Source of the DNA: JBEINZ01 sp040377825
GTDB lineage: Bacteria; Pseudomonadota; Alphaproteobacteria; Rhizobiales; Ancalomicrobiaceae
Length of the DNA: 6,254 nucleotides
NCBI GenBank assembly: GCA_040377825.1
Contig: JBEINZ010000191.1
Coordinates: 1 to 6,254, forward strand
Reading direction: 5' to 3'
The notes beneath the pieces were generated by a model. It was not told the origin of the DNA. It saw nothing but the letters and a program-made list of their open reading frames with translations, and did no database searches. Position 1 is the first letter of the stretch; every line of letters begins with the position of its first letter. The position numbers and the translations under genes were made by a program. Positions 5,663 to 6,254 of the stretch are shown here, piece after piece.

Positions 5663-6254
5663 TCAACGAAGAACAGGCCCGAGCTGTTCGCCGGCCTCGA
5701 CCCAGCCGGACGGGTTTACCGGATCGCCGTTGATCCGCGTTTCATAATGCAGATGCGGTCCGGTCGAACGACCCGTCGACCCGGCAAAGCCGATGACATC
5801 CCCAGGTTTGACGCGGGCCCCGACCTCGACTCCGATCCGCGACAGATGGCCGAAGCGAGTCGAAATTCCATTTCCGTGGTCGATTTCGATCATATTGCCG
5901 TAGCCGCCTTGCCGCCCTGCGTCGGTCACGACGCCTGAGCCGGTCGCCACCACCGGGTCGCCGGTTTCCGCGCGAAAATCGAGCCCAGTATGCATCGCGA
6001 GTGAACCGAGGAATGGATCATTTCGCGTGCCGAATCCAGAGGTTACCTGAGGGTCACCTTTAATCGGAGCCCCGAGTGGCAGCAATCCAATCGTGCGCCG
6101 AACCCGCCCGAAACGCTCAATCGCCGCATCCGCGTTAGAGTTGATGTTGGTTATGAGCCGTTCTTGATCCTTTAAGAACGCTTGGAAGTCGGTGTTGGCC
6201 TGCTCCTTCTGCGCTTCCAGTGAGGTCAGCATGTTATCGAATCCTTTCGCCGCG
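5663..6254 (-). CDS. M23-family (LytM-type) metallopeptidase, 3' part of the gene
   Basis: The last 196 codons of a gene that continues past the right edge are visible; the frame is open to the edge. Met at 6230-6232 is unlikely to be the true start, because the alpha-helical stretch continues upstream of it. Numbered from that Met, a charged, probably coiled-coil region (1-45) leads to a zinc peptidase domain. Its zinc ligands are His81 and Asp85 (HTGLD) and His162 (HLHYE), with further catalytic histidines His129 (GHLS) and His160. GFGTRNDPF (66-74) and GYGNMIEIDHG (110-120) are also typical. All active-site residues are present, so it could be an active peptidoglycan endopeptidase rather than an EnvC/NlpD-type activator lacking them. 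It acts outside the inner membrane; any signal or membrane anchor would lie beyond the window. It converges on rhaK with a 29-base gap and shows no functional tie to it. Confidence 0.9.
   Translation of the reverse strand, partial: AAKGFDNMLTSLEAQKEQANTDFQAFLKDQERLITNINSNADAAIERFGRVRRTIGLLPLGAPIKGDPQVTSGFGTRNDPFLGSLAMHTGLDFRAETGDPVVATGSGVVTDAGRQGGYGNMIEIDHGNGISTRFGHLSRIGVEVGARVKPGDVIGFAGSTGRSTGPHLHYETRINGDPVNPSGWVEAGEQLGPVLR
5671..5689 (-). terminator. Weak hairpin at the 3' end of the M23 gene
   Basis: GAACAG (5671-5676) can pair with CTGTTC (5684-5689) around a 7-base loop. On the minus strand this hairpin sits just before the stop codon of the M23 gene and is followed by a T-rich stretch of about 20 bases. 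It might act as a poor intrinsic terminator for that gene. The stem is only six pairs, three of them GC, so chance is a real alternative. No better terminator is visible between the convergent genes. Confidence 0.2.

Overview
The window looks like chromosome or megaplasmid DNA of a GC-rich alphaproteobacterium, most likely of the Rhizobiales (Hyphomicrobiales). The reasons are the high GC and GC-rich third codon positions over most genes, a sugar gene order matching the rhaRSTPQUK locus known from Rhizobium leguminosarum, and intergenic palindromic repeats of the kind common in rhizobial genomes. The species cannot be told from the sequence.

Positions 1-371 hold no convincing gene. They contain two inverted copies of a 47-base palindromic repeat (61-107 and 158-204, 43 of 47 bases identical), a 16-base fragment of the same repeat (256-271) and a separate GC-rich hairpin (295-322). 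Positions 372-5633 are a tightly packed plus-strand operon: rhaT (ABC ATPase), rhaP and rhaQ (two permeases), rhaU (L-rhamnose mutarotase) and rhaK (FGGY sugar kinase). Junctions overlap by 1 or 4 bases, or are 12 bases apart. After a 29-base gap, the 3' end of a minus-strand gene for an M23-family (LytM-type) cell-wall metallopeptidase runs off the right edge.

Together the operon imports L-rhamnose through a CUT2-type ABC transporter (RhaT with RhaP and RhaQ), interconverts the sugar anomers (RhaU) and phosphorylates the sugar or its isomer (RhaK). The periplasmic binding protein (RhaS), the regulator (RhaR) and the isomerase and aldolase/dehydrogenase genes are not in the window; RhaS and RhaR would be expected just left of position 1. 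The M23 gene looks like an unrelated convergent neighbour.

This is largely a recognisable catabolic locus and I see no new system in it. The points that deserve a second look are the repeat cluster in front of rhaT (including a compensatory base-pair change between its copies), the leader hairpin, and a marked drop in GC from the end of rhaQ into the first part of rhaK.
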